64,000 bases of DNA from Citrobacter tructae (GCF_004684345.1 NZ_CP038469.1:2728001-2792000); one strand, 5' to 3'; positions 17,863-27,217 are shown, numbered from the stretch's first letter. Notes: a model not told the origin generated them from the sequence alone. Translations and numbers: made by a program.

Positions 17863-18882
17863 TTAGAACTGGTAGGTCAGCCCAGCAACCACTTCGTTGT
17901 CACCGTCTTTACCATTGAGCAGGTTAAACTTGTAACCTACATCCGCCACGATGTTTTTGTTGAAGTAGTAATCGGTACCCAGCGCCACGTACTCGGTCAG
18001 GTCAGTATTGTCGTTATCACGTGTGTGGACGTAAGCCACATTCGGACGCAGACCAAAATCAAACACATACGCCGCCATGGCTTCAAAGTGCTGTGCTTTA
18101 TTCGCATCCTGGATCAGGTTGTGGGATTCACCGTACAGGGTCGCAACATAAATAGCGTTGGCGTCATACTTCAGTCCCGCCCCCCAGAATTCTGCGTTTT
18201 CACCGTCCCAACCGCTTTGTTTTTGCTTCGCTGTCACTGAGCTGTTTGTATAGGCAGCAATGGCAGACACGCCAGAATCCGCGATGTTGTCATAGCCCAG
18301 AGAGAAGCCGTAGCCATTGCCGTGCTGTTTCGCCGGGTCAGAGTTGGTGTCATCCTGGCCCTGATATTGCGCACCAACGTTCAAACCATCAACGGCACCA
18401 AACAAATTTTTGGTGCGAAGTGTTGCGACGCCAGAAGTGCGTGTAGTAAGGAAGCGGTCAGTACTTTCATAGGAGTCGCCGCCGAACTCTGAGAGAGTAT
18501 CAGTGTAAGCTCCCACGTCGTAAGCGATACCATAGTTACGACCGTAATCAAAACTGATGTCATGACCATAATCCAGACCAGCAAACGCCAGACGTGTATT
18601 AACGCCATTCTGAGAACCTTCTGCTTTAGAGGCATCAAACTGACTTTCAAATTGGCCATAACCGGTCAGTTGATCGTTGATTTGTGTCTCACCACGAAAA
18701 CCCAGGCGCGCATAGGTACCGTCGGCGTCGGTGCCGTCAGTCCAGGAATGAACCGCTTTGACTTTGCCGTACAGATCCAGTTTATTGCCATCTTTGTTAT
18801 AAATTTCCGCTGCATGAACGGACGTTACCCCTAATGCCATCACGGTTAATGCCACTGCTGTCTTTTTCATTTTTTTACTCAC
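17863..18882 (-). CDS. OmpC/OmpF-family trimeric porin
   Basis: This 339-residue outer-membrane beta-barrel has a signal peptide of about 24 residues cleaved after SVHA, then AEIYNKDGNKLDLYGK, the start of enterobacterial general porins. The loop 3 signature (SEFGGDSYESTDRFLTTR) and the terminal phenylalanine (GLTYQF) are present. It is shorter than OmpC or OmpF and too diverged to name, closer in type to OmpN/OmpS-like accessory porins. It forms a diffusion pore for small hydrophilic solutes. It is flanked by yjiJ and a small ribbon-helix-helix gene; no OmpR site could be assigned. Confidence 0.9.
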   Translation of the reverse strand: MSKKMKKTAVALTVMALGVTSVHAAEIYNKDGNKLDLYGKVKAVHSWTDGTDADGTYARLGFRGETQINDQLTGYGQFESQFDASKAEGSQNGVNTRLAFAGLDYGHDISFDYGRNYGIAYDVGAYTDTLSEFGGDSYESTDRFLTTRTSGVATLRTKNLFGAVDGLNVGAQYQGQDDTNSDPAKQHGNGYGFSLGYDNIADSGVSAIAAYTNSSVTAKQKQSGWDGENAEFWGAGLKYDANAIYVATLYGESHNLIQDANKAQHFEAMAAYVFDFGLRPNVAYVHTRDNDNTDLTEYVALGTDYYFNKNIVADVGYKFNLLNGKDGDNEVVAGLTYQF

Positions 18883-19061
18883 TTTTAATTGTGAATTTTG
18901 CTATCAACTTTGTTATGCAGGCAGAATACCAGCATAAAAAAGTCCCCTATAAATTAAGGGGCAATACCAATAACACACCAAAAAATACCGATGGAGGTAA
19001 TAATGAAGTGGCAAGACATATTTCATTTTTGGGTTTTAAATAAAACCCAGACAGAGAGTAA

Positions 19062-19265
19062 TTACTCGAGACTTTCACTCTCATTAACAGAGCGGTGTAA
19101 CATTAATGCTTCAGCAATAATATCTTGTTTACTTTTTCGTGTTTCAAATGCCAACGTTCGTACATATTCCCACAAAGCGGTATCGACACGGGCGCTTAAA
19201 AGAACCATATCTTTCGATCGGCTCCCTCTGGGTTTTCGAATATCTGGATAATCTCGGGAAGGCAT
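19062..19265 (-). CDS. Small ribbon-helix-helix-type protein
   Basis: This 67-residue basic protein has VLLSARVDTALWEYVRTLAFETRKSKQDIIAEALMLH, which fits a ribbon-helix-helix DNA-binding fold (short strand, then two helices with a conserved KQDIIAEAL). The ATG at 19265 is preceded by AGGAG at six bases, better than the TTG two codons upstream. No toxin gene adjoins it, so it may be an orphan antitoxin-like repressor, possibly acting on the neighbouring porin. Function is unproven. Confidence 0.7.
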   Translation of the reverse strand: MPSRDYPDIRKPRGSRSKDMVLLSARVDTALWEYVRTLAFETRKSKQDIIAEALMLHRSVNESESLE

Positions 19266-19904
19266 TTTCAACTCCTGAACGCAATCGCACGCTTATGGCG
19301 ATGAAATATGCAGTCAGTGTAAAAACATGTCAACGGCAAAATACAGCAACAATAGTAATGAAACTGTTAATAACAGAGATTAAAAATGGAACATTATTTC
19401 AAGTGAAAGACAACATTATTATAGAATAATGTGTAAGCTTAGCGTTACGCATACTCATTCTTACTCATTTGATTAAAAAGTTCGGCATGAAAGAGGATAG
19501 TGACAGCGTGCCATCAAAACATCATCCAAGCCAATAAGTTACACACCGTTATTAATGTTTACTTTTACGCGAAACGCCTGTTTTTATGCGGTGTTAAGCA
19601 AAAATACGTCGTCCTTTCCCCCACGGAAATCACTTCGATTCTCACTTGAAATTAACCTTTTTTGTCTAAAAATAAGCACGAAAAGGTAAAGATAAGGTAA
19701 ATAACACATTTTTTCGCATGCAAAAATAAGTCGCTTTTAATTGATGTTAATCAATTTCCACCCTACTGCCACGCAAAAAAAGATCGTTAACAAAGGTGGT
19801 GGAAACCCATTTTTACGCTGAATTCTGAGCATGAAAAGGGTCGTTGGACCAGCAAGAAAGGCGATACGCGGACCAAGATGGCCCGCGTGACAGGGGTGTG
19901 GAAA
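19266..19904. other. Gene-free 640-bp region
   Basis: No open reading frame with a ribosome site was found. The stretch is AT-rich with repeated stop codons. An imperfect GCGGACC/GGCCCGC hairpin lies at 19873-19891, close to the end of uxuR, and may help end that transcript. In E. coli iraD lies near here; it is absent. Confidence 0.6.
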
Positions 19905-20678
19905 TCAGGCGTTAACCTTATCTAACGGCCAGGACTCAAACAGATAGCCATCAAAGTCGAGGTCATCGACATTCGAAAACTCCAGCAGACGCTGTTTGAC
20001 GTTTTCCAGATGCTGCCACATCGCCAGCTTGGCCGCACGGGCGTCCTTTTTGATTAAGGCCGCCAGGATCTGTTTATGGTCGCTCATCCATTCTTTGCGG
20101 TAATGGGTATCGTCCAGATGACTGTGAAGTTGGATCCACATCGGGTTATTCTCACGCCACTGCCATGACTGGCGAAATAGCTCCACCAGCATGCTGTTAT
20201 GCGTGGCCTCGGCAATCGCGAGGTGGAACTGCATATCACCGCTTTCTGAGCCGTTCGGTTCGCTGGAGGCCAGTTCCCGCTCTTCCAGCAGCAGCGCCTG
20301 CCGCATTTTAACGATGTCTTCGCGCGTGGCCTGCAGGGCGGCAAACTCAGCGATGTTGCTTTCCAGCAGTTGACGCGCCTGTAACAATTCAAACGGTCCC
20401 GCATCATTGCAATGGTTAGCATCCGTACTGTCGATAGTCTGCGCATCGGCATTGTCGAGCACGTAGATCCCGGCACCACGGCGCACATCCACCAGCCCTT
20501 TAATTTCCAGCATAATTAACGCCTCGCGTACCACCGTACGGGTGACATTAAGCATCTCGGCAATTTCGCGCTCCGGCGGCAAACGCTCACCGGCCAGGTA
20601 CGGCGTCTGGACAATCAGATCGCGGATCATAGCACCCACTTCCTGATAAGGTCTTTGCTGAGAAGTGTTCGATTTCAT
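19905..20678 (-). CDS. uxuR: Hexuronate operon repressor UxuR
   Basis: This 257-residue GntR/FadR-type regulator has a winged helix at residues 10-78 (GERLPPEREIAEMLNVTRTVVREALIMLEIKGLV) and an FCD effector domain afterwards. It matches E. coli UxuR over its length. UxuR represses uxuAB and its own gene and responds to fructuronate, with overlapping ExuR control. The order uxuA-uxuB-uxuR on one strand equals E. coli. A terminator follows uxuB, so uxuR has its own promoter in the 134-bp gap. Confidence 0.95.
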   Translation of the reverse strand: MKSNTSQQRPYQEVGAMIRDLIVQTPYLAGERLPPEREIAEMLNVTRTVVREALIMLEIKGLVDVRRGAGIYVLDNADAQTIDSTDANHCNDAGPFELLQARQLLESNIAEFAALQATREDIVKMRQALLLEERELASSEPNGSESGDMQFHLAIAEATHNSMLVELFRQSWQWRENNPMWIQLHSHLDDTHYRKEWMSDHKQILAALIKKDARAAKLAMWQHLENVKQRLLEFSNVDDLDFDGYLFESWPLDKVNA

Positions 20679-20749
20679 AGTGTTATGTCCGTTAGATGCG
20701 TGTAATCAGATACGCTGAATAGGTATCGAACTATAGCAGTTGCGGCAAG

Positions 20750-20797
20750 CCAAAAACAGAAAACGGGTCAACCAAATAAACATTTTGATTGACCCGT
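20750..20797 (-). terminator. Terminator after uxuB
   Basis: On the minus strand ACGGGTCAATCAAAAT pairs with ATTTGGTTGACCCGT and a T-rich tract follows. The long stem lies just past the uxuB stop. Confidence 0.75.
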
Positions 20798-20812
20798 CAT
20801 GGTTCGGGGGGG

Positions 20813-22288
20813 TTATGCGTCGGCGCTTAACGCTGCAACGCACTCACGCGCGCCCTGCTCGCACAACTGTTGATACGTGGCGATGACCACCGCTACAAAG
20901 TCTCTGTTTTCCGCTAAGTCATGACCAAAAATACCGCTCAGCCCCAGCAGTGCCTTCACGCGTTCAGCGCCCTGATACTGCTGATTGATACGCTGAAATT
21001 CGGCCAGCAGCGGGTCAACAACATCAATCACCTGCCCCTGCTCATCCACGCCGTGTGTGTAGCGCATCCAGCCCGCCACACCCAGCGCCAGGTGACGCCA
21101 GTCACTACCGTTTTGCAGATGCAAACGCACCGGATCCAGCAGACGCTGTGGTAACTTCTGGCTGCCATCCATCGCAATCTGCCAGGTCCGGTGGCGCAAG
21201 GACGGATTACTGAAACGCTCGATCAGCAGCGTCGCATAAGCGTTGAGATCGGTGCCTTCCGGCATCGCGAGCGTCGGTGCCTGTTCCTGCATCATCAGCG
21301 CAAACGCCGCCTGGCGATACGCCGGGTTGGTCATGGTATCGGCGATGGTTTCATAGCCGCCAAGATAGCCCAGATACGCGAGGAAAGAGTGGCTACCGTT
21401 GAGCATACGCAGTTTCATCATTTCAAACGGCACCACATCGGCCACAAACTGCGCGCCAACTTTATCCCAGTCAGGACGACCGTTAACAAAGTTGTCTTCA
21501 ATCACCCACTGACGGAACGGCTCACAGGCGATGGCACACGGATCGTACACGCCCAACTGGTCGGCAATCTCCTGTAAGGTTTCTGACGTCGCCGCCGGAA
21601 CAATGCGATCCACCATGGTGCACGGGAAAGTGGCATGGGTTTCAATCCACTGCGCCAGTTGTGGGTCGCGCGCCTGCGCCAGTCCCAGTACCGCGACTTT
21701 CGCCACATGACCATTTTCACGGACGTTATCGCAGGACATCACGGTAAAGGCCGTCAACCCCTGCTCACGACGCAGATGCAGCGCCTGCACGATGTAGCCA
21801 ATCGCCGATTTCGGCATCTCCGGATTCGCCAGATCGTGTTGAATCAGCGGGTTATTGAGATCTAACTGACCGCTGGCAGCGTCAGTGCAGTAGCCTTTTT
21901 CCGTGACCGTCAGCGAGACAATCGCCGTCTGCGGGCGCGCCATAGCGCGTAAAATGCCGTCACAGCCGTCAAGCTCCGGATGCAGCGCTTCTTTCATTGA
22001 GCCAATCACTTTCAGCACGGTGTTATCCGCGCCTTTTTCCGCCACGGTATACAGCAGTTGCTGTTTTTTCAGATTCTCAATCAACACGCGGTCGTTACCC
22101 GGCATCAGGTTAACTTCACAGATGCCCCAGTCACTGTCGGTGGTTTCCAGCAGATGATGAGTGTATAGCGCCTGGTGCGCGCGGTGAAAAGCCCCACATC
22201 CCAGGTGAACAATGCGGGATTGTAGGCGAGAATGCTCCCAAGCTGGGCGCGCAACCGGCAGGTTGCTATTGGCAATTGTCGTTGTCAT
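20813..22288 (-). CDS. uxuB: D-fructuronate reductase (mannonate oxidoreductase)
   Basis: This 491-residue member of the polyol-specific long-chain dehydrogenases has an N-terminal NAD-binding region (RIVHLGCGAFHRAHQALY) and a C-terminal domain with the catalytic lysine motif (KLRMLNGSHSFLAYLG). It converts D-fructuronate to D-mannonate with NADH in glucuronate catabolism. It matches E. coli UxuB (486 residues). It follows uxuA by 53 bp across a terminator-like hairpin, so expression may be partly attenuated relative to uxuA. Confidence 0.95.
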   Translation of the reverse strand: MTTTIANSNLPVARPAWEHSRLQSRIVHLGCGAFHRAHQALYTHHLLETTDSDWGICEVNLMPGNDRVLIENLKKQQLLYTVAEKGADNTVLKVIGSMKEALHPELDGCDGILRAMARPQTAIVSLTVTEKGYCTDAASGQLDLNNPLIQHDLANPEMPKSAIGYIVQALHLRREQGLTAFTVMSCDNVRENGHVAKVAVLGLAQARDPQLAQWIETHATFPCTMVDRIVPAATSETLQEIADQLGVYDPCAIACEPFRQWVIEDNFVNGRPDWDKVGAQFVADVVPFEMMKLRMLNGSHSFLAYLGYLGGYETIADTMTNPAYRQAAFALMMQEQAPTLAMPEGTDLNAYATLLIERFSNPSLRHRTWQIAMDGSQKLPQRLLDPVRLHLQNGSDWRHLALGVAGWMRYTHGVDEQGQVIDVVDPLLAEFQRINQQYQGAERVKALLGLSGIFGHDLAENRDFVAVVIATYQQLCEQGARECVAALSADA

Positions 22289-22303
22289 CGTGAACTCCGA
22301 AAA

Positions 22304-22332
22304 GAAAAAAGCCGGCCAGAGAGGTGACCGGC
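22304..22332 (-). terminator. Hairpin with T tract between uxuA and uxuB
   Basis: On the minus strand GCCGGTC pairs with GGCCGGC (one wobble) and is followed by TTTTTTC. It looks like an intrinsic terminator placed inside the uxuAB operon and may set the uxuA:uxuB ratio. Confidence 0.65.
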
Positions 22333-22341
22333 AAATCTGAT

Positions 22342-23526
22342 TTAGCGGCTAAAGAAAGCGCGCTGGATAGCCATCTCAACGCCGCGCACTTCCGCCAGCC
22401 CTTTCAGGCGACCAATCGCGGAGTAACCTGGGTTGGTTTTCTTTTTCAGGTCGTCAAGCATCTGGTGACCGTGGTCCGGGCGCATCGGGATCAAATCCTC
22501 TTTGCCTTCGGCTTTACGGCGCTGCTCTTCTTCGACAATCGCTTTCACCACTTCATACATATCGACGTCGCCGTTAAGATGCGCCGCTTCATGGAAGGTT
22601 TTCGGATTGTCTTCACGCAGCGTGGAGCGCAGATGGGTGAAGTAAATACGCGGGCCAAACTGTTTGATCATATCGACCAGGTCGTTGTCCGCACGCACAC
22701 CATAAGAGCCAGTGCACATGGTGAAGCCATTGGCCATGCTGTTGACCGTATCGACCATCCACTGCATATCTTCCACGGTGGAAACAATGCGCGGCAGGCC
22801 GAGGATCGGGCGCGGTGGATCGTCCGGGTGTACCGCCATACGCACGCCCACTTCTTCGGCCACCGGAATAATCGCTTTCAAAAAGACAGCAAAATTCTCG
22901 CGCAGTGCGGCCTTATCAATATCTTTGTAGCGCGCAAGATGCTGGCGGAACTGGTCGAGGGTATAGCCTTCTTCTGCTCCCGGCAAACCGGCAATGATGT
23001 TGCGGGTCAGGCGCGCTTTATCTTCTTCGCTCATGGTGGCAAAACGGTGGTTCGCCTGGGCGACCTCCTCAACGGTGTAGTCCGCTTCTGCGCCCGGGCG
23101 TTTAAGGATATGCAGCTCAAAGGCGGCAAATTCAATCTGGTCAAAACGCAACGCTTTGGAACCGTCCGGCAGGACGTATTCCAGGTCGGTACGCGTCCAG
23201 TCGAGAACCGGCATGAAGTTGTAGCACACGGTACGAATGCCGCACTGGGCCAGGTTACGCAGGCTTTGCTGGTAGTTGGCAATCCACTGCAAATAGTTGC
23301 CGGAACGGGTTTTGATGTCTTCATGGATTGGTACGCTTTCGACAACCGACCACACCAGACCCGCCTGTTCAACAATAGCTTTGCGCTTTTGGATCTCCTC
23401 AACTGACCACACTTCCCCGTTCGGGATATGGTGCAATGCGGTCACAACGCCCGTCGCCCCCGCCTGACGTACATCAGCCAACGTGACCGGATCGTTCGGA
23501 CCGTACCAGCGCCATGTCTGTTCCAT
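22342..23526 (-). CDS. uxuA: Mannonate dehydratase
   Basis: This 394-residue TIM-barrel enzyme dehydrates D-mannonate to 2-keto-3-deoxy-gluconate. The sequence from MEQTWRWYGPNDPV is almost identical to E. coli UxuA; metal ligands fall in YNFMPVLDW, AVHPDDPPRP, TMCTGSYG and MRPDHGHQM. The ATG at 23526 has GAGGTTAAAAGC upstream; an in-frame extension to 23607 is not conserved. A UxuR-type operator lies about 155-170 bp upstream. It is first in the uxuAB operon. Confidence 0.96.
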   Translation of the reverse strand: MEQTWRWYGPNDPVTLADVRQAGATGVVTALHHIPNGEVWSVEEIQKRKAIVEQAGLVWSVVESVPIHEDIKTRSGNYLQWIANYQQSLRNLAQCGIRTVCYNFMPVLDWTRTDLEYVLPDGSKALRFDQIEFAAFELHILKRPGAEADYTVEEVAQANHRFATMSEEDKARLTRNIIAGLPGAEEGYTLDQFRQHLARYKDIDKAALRENFAVFLKAIIPVAEEVGVRMAVHPDDPPRPILGLPRIVSTVEDMQWMVDTVNSMANGFTMCTGSYGVRADNDLVDMIKQFGPRIYFTHLRSTLREDNPKTFHEAAHLNGDVDMYEVVKAIVEEEQRRKAEGKEDLIPMRPDHGHQMLDDLKKKTNPGYSAIGRLKGLAEVRGVEMAIQRAFFSR

Positions 23527-23679
23527 GCTTTTAACCTCTTCACATTGCCGGCCCCGACGCAAACACCGTGAGCCACTGCGTTTATTCAACTGCCGGATTG
23601 CTCTCATACAAAGCCCGCAAACCGGACGACATGGCGCATAAATTCTACTTTTTGGTCTTACATGTCAACCTAAACAATG

Positions 23680-23696
23680 AAATTGGTTAACCAAAT
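23680..23696. promoter_or_regulatory. UxuR/ExuR-type operator upstream of uxuA
   Basis: AAATTGGTTAACCAAAT contains a perfect ATTTGGTTAACCAAAT-like palindrome around TTAA and matches the known UxuR/ExuR consensus (AAATTGGTATACCAATTT) closely. It lies in the uxuA promoter region. Confidence 0.8.
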
Positions 23697-23752
23697 CACA
23701 GAAACATGTCAGACAGATTTACGGAGGTGGTGAGTTAGCAGGGGGAAGATAT

Positions 23753-23795
23753 AAAAAAAGGCCGTCGTAGCGCGGCTAAATGCGCATGAGCGGCC
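23753..23795 (-). terminator. Terminator after lutC
   Basis: On the minus strand GGCCG ... CGGCC with inner pairing is followed by seven Ts. It separates the lut operon from the uxuA promoter. Confidence 0.65.
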
Positions 23796-23808
23796 ATCAA
23801 CATGAATC

Positions 23809-24504
23809 TCAACAATCTTCAATAATCAGATACACCGCCTTCACCGGACCGTGCACTCCAACCACCTTGATAAGTTCAATATCTGCCGTCGAGCTAGGCC
23901 CGCTAATGATGTTAATGCACGATGGCATACGCTCACCGGCCTGCGCTTTCTGGTGCAGAATGTCTGACAGTTGCGCCACGCGCGGCAGAATGGTGCTTTT
24001 ACGCAATACGAAAATGGAGGACTCCGGCAGCAAACTAACTGAACGCCCGCGCTCCGGTGCGGAAAACAGCACCACGCCACCGGATTCCGTTAAACCATAC
24101 TCGGCATACACCACGCCCACTTTCGCCTGCTCGGCCAGGGTAATATTCTCTGCACCGCGGGCGGGATCCCAGACCACGGCGTTGCATTCCTGCTGTAAAC
24201 GTTCGGTAATACCCAGCGCCACCAGCCGACTATCGCCGCTCAACACCACCGGCTGATGCCCCAGTTGTTGGCACAGCCGTAAGGCCGCTTCCGCTACCTG
24301 TTCCTCACTGGTCAGTTCGCACTGCGCCAGCATCACCTCGCTGGCGAACTGGATAAACGCATCGCAGCGCTGCTGCGGGCTGAGTTCGGTCAACCGCTCG
24401 TTGGCATAGTTGTTCACCGGCGCGGCTTCGGCCTGTGGTTCAAAGCGCAGCGGGCGACCCAGCGCCTGGGCGATGGCGTTTAAAAATGCGGTACGGTTAT
24501 CCAT
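23809..24504 (-). CDS. lutC: Lactate utilization protein C
   Basis: This 231-residue LUD-domain protein corresponds to E. coli YkgG. The conserved VGVVYAEYGLTESGGVVLFS and SCINIISGPSSTADIELIKVVGVHGP blocks define the family. With LutA and LutB it forms the iron-sulfur L-lactate dehydrogenase complex that oxidises L-lactate to pyruvate. The start MDNRTAFLNAIAQ at 24504 overlaps the lutB stop by 8 bp, showing translational coupling; the longer upstream frame lies inside lutB. Confidence 0.94.
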   Translation of the reverse strand: MDNRTAFLNAIAQALGRPLRFEPQAEAAPVNNYANERLTELSPQQRCDAFIQFASEVMLAQCELTSEEQVAEAALRLCQQLGHQPVVLSGDSRLVALGITERLQQECNAVVWDPARGAENITLAEQAKVGVVYAEYGLTESGGVVLFSAPERGRSVSLLPESSIFVLRKSTILPRVAQLSDILHQKAQAGERMPSCINIISGPSSTADIELIKVVGVHGPVKAVYLIIEDC

Positions 24505-25924
24505 TCTTTTTCTCCTGCGCCTGATGTTTCTTAAACCAGCTACGGAAGCTCTCTCCGTCAGCATCAGGAAGATCGCGCGCTTCCATCCAGTCTCCAATCG
24601 CGCCAACCTTAAGCGGCGTTTTGCCGCCATTGATAAACCAGCTCGCCGCGTGGGCACCCGCCATCATGCCGACTTTCCACAGCCCCGGATGGCTATTGGC
24701 ATAGGCGAACATTTTGATCGCCCGTCGTTCCGCTTTCGGGGTAATACCCTCCTCGGCCATCACCCGGCGATGACGCAGGATCAGTTTTGACAGCGGAATC
24801 TGTACCGGACAAACGCTGTCGCAGGCCGTGCATAGCGAGCAGGCATACGGCAGGTCTTTAAAATCTTTATAGCCGCCAAGCAGCGGAGAAATCACCGCGC
24901 CAATGGGGCCAGGATAAATAGAGCCATAACCGTGTCCACCGATGTGACGGTATGCCGGACAGGTGTTCATACAGGCCCCGCAGCGGATGCAGCGCAGCAC
25001 ATCGCGAAATTCAGAGCCCAGCACTTGCGAGCGACCGTTATCGACAATCACCAGATGGAACTCCTCCGGGCCGTCGACGTTATCCGCTTCGCGTGGACCG
25101 GTCAGCCAGGTGTTGTAGCCCGTCAGGCGTGCGCCCACGGCGCTGCGCGCCAGCATGGTGATCAGTACATCGACGTCGGCAAACGTCGGCGCGATACGCT
25201 CCATGCCCATCACCGCTATATGCGTTTTTGGCAGCGTGGTGCACATCCGCGCGTTGCCTTCGTTGGTCACCAGGCATACCGAGCCGGTTTCCGCCACCGC
25301 GAAGTTACAGCCGGTAATGCCGATTTCGGCGCTGAGGAAATCCTCGCGAATCTTCTGGCGGATGAATAAGGTCATCGCCTCGGGCGTTTCCGGACCGTCA
25401 TAACCCAGACGCTCGTTCAGCACGCGACGGATCTGGTAACGATCTTTATGGATAGCCGGGACCACAACGTGTGAAGGCGGATCCTCATCCAACTGGAGAA
25501 TGTATTCACCCAGATCGGTTTCAATCACCTGGATACCGGCATCCTGCAGCGCAGAATTGACGCCGATCTCTTCGGTCACCATCGACTTGGACTTCACCAC
25601 CTTGCGCGCATTTTTACGCTGGGCTACCTGCAGAATATAGTCGGTAGCCTCTTTTTTGGTTTTGGCGAAATAAACGTGGCCGCCGTTTTCCGTCACTTTC
25701 TCGGAGAGTTGATACAGATAAGCGTCGAGGTTATTCAGAACATGGTCGCGGATCTGACTGGCACGATCGCGCCAGTCTTCCCAGTGGCCTAACTCATCGA
25801 CCATTTTTTGCCGATTCGCGCCAATGCGCTCCTGGGCGTTAGCCACGGCTTTGCGCATGATCGGATCTTCAATTTGCTGACGAATGCGCGTTTTAAACGC
25901 AACATCGCTGGTTTTTATCGACAT
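24497..25924 (-). CDS. lutB: Lactate utilization protein B (iron-sulfur)
   Basis: This 475-residue protein corresponds to E. coli YkgF. An N-terminal LUD domain (residues about 70-300) is followed by two 4Fe-4S motifs, CIRCGACMNTCPAYRHIGG and CSLCTACDSVCP, and a C-terminal DUF3390-type segment. It is the electron-transfer subunit of the LutABC L-lactate oxidising system. It is 10 bp downstream of lutA and overlaps lutC. The start MSIKTSDVAFKTR is conserved. Confidence 0.95.
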   Translation of the reverse strand: MSIKTSDVAFKTRIRQQIEDPIMRKAVANAQERIGANRQKMVDELGHWEDWRDRASQIRDHVLNNLDAYLYQLSEKVTENGGHVYFAKTKKEATDYILQVAQRKNARKVVKSKSMVTEEIGVNSALQDAGIQVIETDLGEYILQLDEDPPSHVVVPAIHKDRYQIRRVLNERLGYDGPETPEAMTLFIRQKIREDFLSAEIGITGCNFAVAETGSVCLVTNEGNARMCTTLPKTHIAVMGMERIAPTFADVDVLITMLARSAVGARLTGYNTWLTGPREADNVDGPEEFHLVIVDNGRSQVLGSEFRDVLRCIRCGACMNTCPAYRHIGGHGYGSIYPGPIGAVISPLLGGYKDFKDLPYACSLCTACDSVCPVQIPLSKLILRHRRVMAEEGITPKAERRAIKMFAYANSHPGLWKVGMMAGAHAASWFINGGKTPLKVGAIGDWMEARDLPDADGESFRSWFKKHQAQEKKNG

Positions 25925-25934
25925 CTCATTCTCC

Positions 25935-26657
25935 TCAGCGGCTCATCAGCACTTCAGCAATATGCATCACTTTGACCGGCTGACCTTCTCGTTGCAGTCG
26001 GCCACCAATGTTCAGCAGGCAGCTGACGTCAGCACCAATCAAATATTCCGGCTTCGCATCCATCATATGGACAACCTTCTCTTTCACCATCTCACCGGAT
26101 ATTTCGGCCATTTTGATCGAAAAAGTACCGCCAAATCCGCAGCAGGTGTCCTGATCGGCGAACGTTAGCAACTCCAGCCCACGCACGTTATGCAACAGCC
26201 TGAGCGGCTCTTCTTTCACGCCCAGTTTGCGGGTCAGGCTGCACGAAGGGTGGTACACCGCTCTGCCCTGCAGACTGGCACCGACATCCACCACGCCCAG
26301 TTTGTTGACAATAAAAGAGGTGAGATCCTGCATGCGTGCGGCAACCTTCTCGGCACGCAATGCCCATGCGGGCTCATCGGCCAGATACGTCGGGTAACTT
26401 TTCACCGCGTAGGTACACGAGCCTGCCGGAGAGATTATCGGGTCGTCGTTATCCTCCAGCGCAGCGATCAGGTTTTTCATCCCAGGGATCGCTTCTTTGA
26501 TATAGCCGCTGTTGATAGCGGGTTGACCACAACACCCCTGCTTCTCGGGGAAATTAACGCGACAGCCGAGCTTTTCCAGCAACAATACGGAATCTCGTGC
26601 CATCCGTGATTTCAGCGCGTCACCAATACAGGTGACAAAGAAATTTACATTCACCAT
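25935..26657 (-). CDS. lutA: Lactate utilization protein A (CCG domain)
   Basis: This 240-residue protein corresponds to E. coli YkgE. It has two cysteine-rich CCG domains (GCCGQPAINSGY and DTCCGFGGTFSIK), as in heterodisulfide reductase and glycolate oxidase GlpC-type subunits, which hold unusual 4Fe-4S centres. It is first in lutABC. The start MVNVNFFVTCIGD at 26657 fits the family; the extra residues to 26690 do not. A FadR-type palindrome lies 68-86 bp upstream of the ATG. Confidence 0.95.
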   Translation of the reverse strand: MVNVNFFVTCIGDALKSRMARDSVLLLEKLGCRVNFPEKQGCCGQPAINSGYIKEAIPGMKNLIAALEDNDDPIISPAGSCTYAVKSYPTYLADEPAWALRAEKVAARMQDLTSFIVNKLGVVDVGASLQGRAVYHPSCSLTRKLGVKEEPLRLLHNVRGLELLTFADQDTCCGFGGTFSIKMAEISGEMVKEKVVHMMDAKPEYLIGADVSCLLNIGGRLQREGQPVKVMHIAEVLMSR

Positions 26658-26724
26658 CAATACTCCGTTTCTGTTTTGTCCTGATGGCAATTCGGCATCA
26701 GGTTACAAAGCAAATATCGTCACC

Positions 26725-26743
26725 TTATTTGTATGACAAATAA
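26725..26743. promoter_or_regulatory. FadR-type GntR palindrome upstream of lutA
   Basis: TTATTTGTATGACAAATAA is a perfect 8-3-8 inverted repeat. Its core TNGTNNNACNA is the pattern bound by FadR-subfamily GntR regulators such as LldR, PdhR and UxuR. It probably controls lutABC; the regulator is not encoded next to it. Confidence 0.6.
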
Positions 26744-27132
26744 AATAATCCTCCGTTCACCCGTCTCAAGCAATACCCCTTTTTATTTCTTTCGGCACCG
26801 CTCACATTTTTTTATTGAATTTCGCCACTTGCCAGAATAGTTCTAACTCTTTGTTTCATTGCGTTAATCCTGATCTCATTTATTCTCAAGGTTTTTCACC
26901 ACCTAATTATGAGTATCTGATTAAAGGCTCTGATACTCATTTGTAATACATGAAATGGGGTATTTGAACAGACAGGCACATGTCAACCCGATTGCCGTGC
27001 TGGCAATTGCATTTGACGATTCAGTGAACTGAAAGGTTTACACCACCTCGCGATCGGAACGAGGCGATTGGCTTTACGATTTGTCAGCGCTGACTAAAAT
27101 AGCGCCGATGTTTCAAATAGAGGATTGATGTT

Positions 27133-27210
27133 ATGTTGTTCTGGAAAAAGATGGTGAAGAAGTTCGACGCCTTTTCTGCGTTGATCCCACCACGCTACTT
27201 CCGGGTGTAA
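27133..27210 (+). CDS. Candidate 25-residue small protein
   Basis: The frame encodes MLFWKKMVKKFDAFSALIPP followed by RYFRV. It has TAGAGGA eight bases before the ATG, a possible promoter (TTTACG, 16 bp, TAAAAT) about 35 bp upstream of the ATG, and a perfect 10-bp hairpin starting 8 bp past the stop. The peptide alternates basic and hydrophobic residues, as in short amphipathic membrane-associated peptides. It matches no family I can name. It is convergent with tutB and divergent from lutA. Confidence 0.5.
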   Translation: MLFWKKMVKKFDAFSALIPPRYFRV

Positions 27211-27217
27211 TGCCAGG

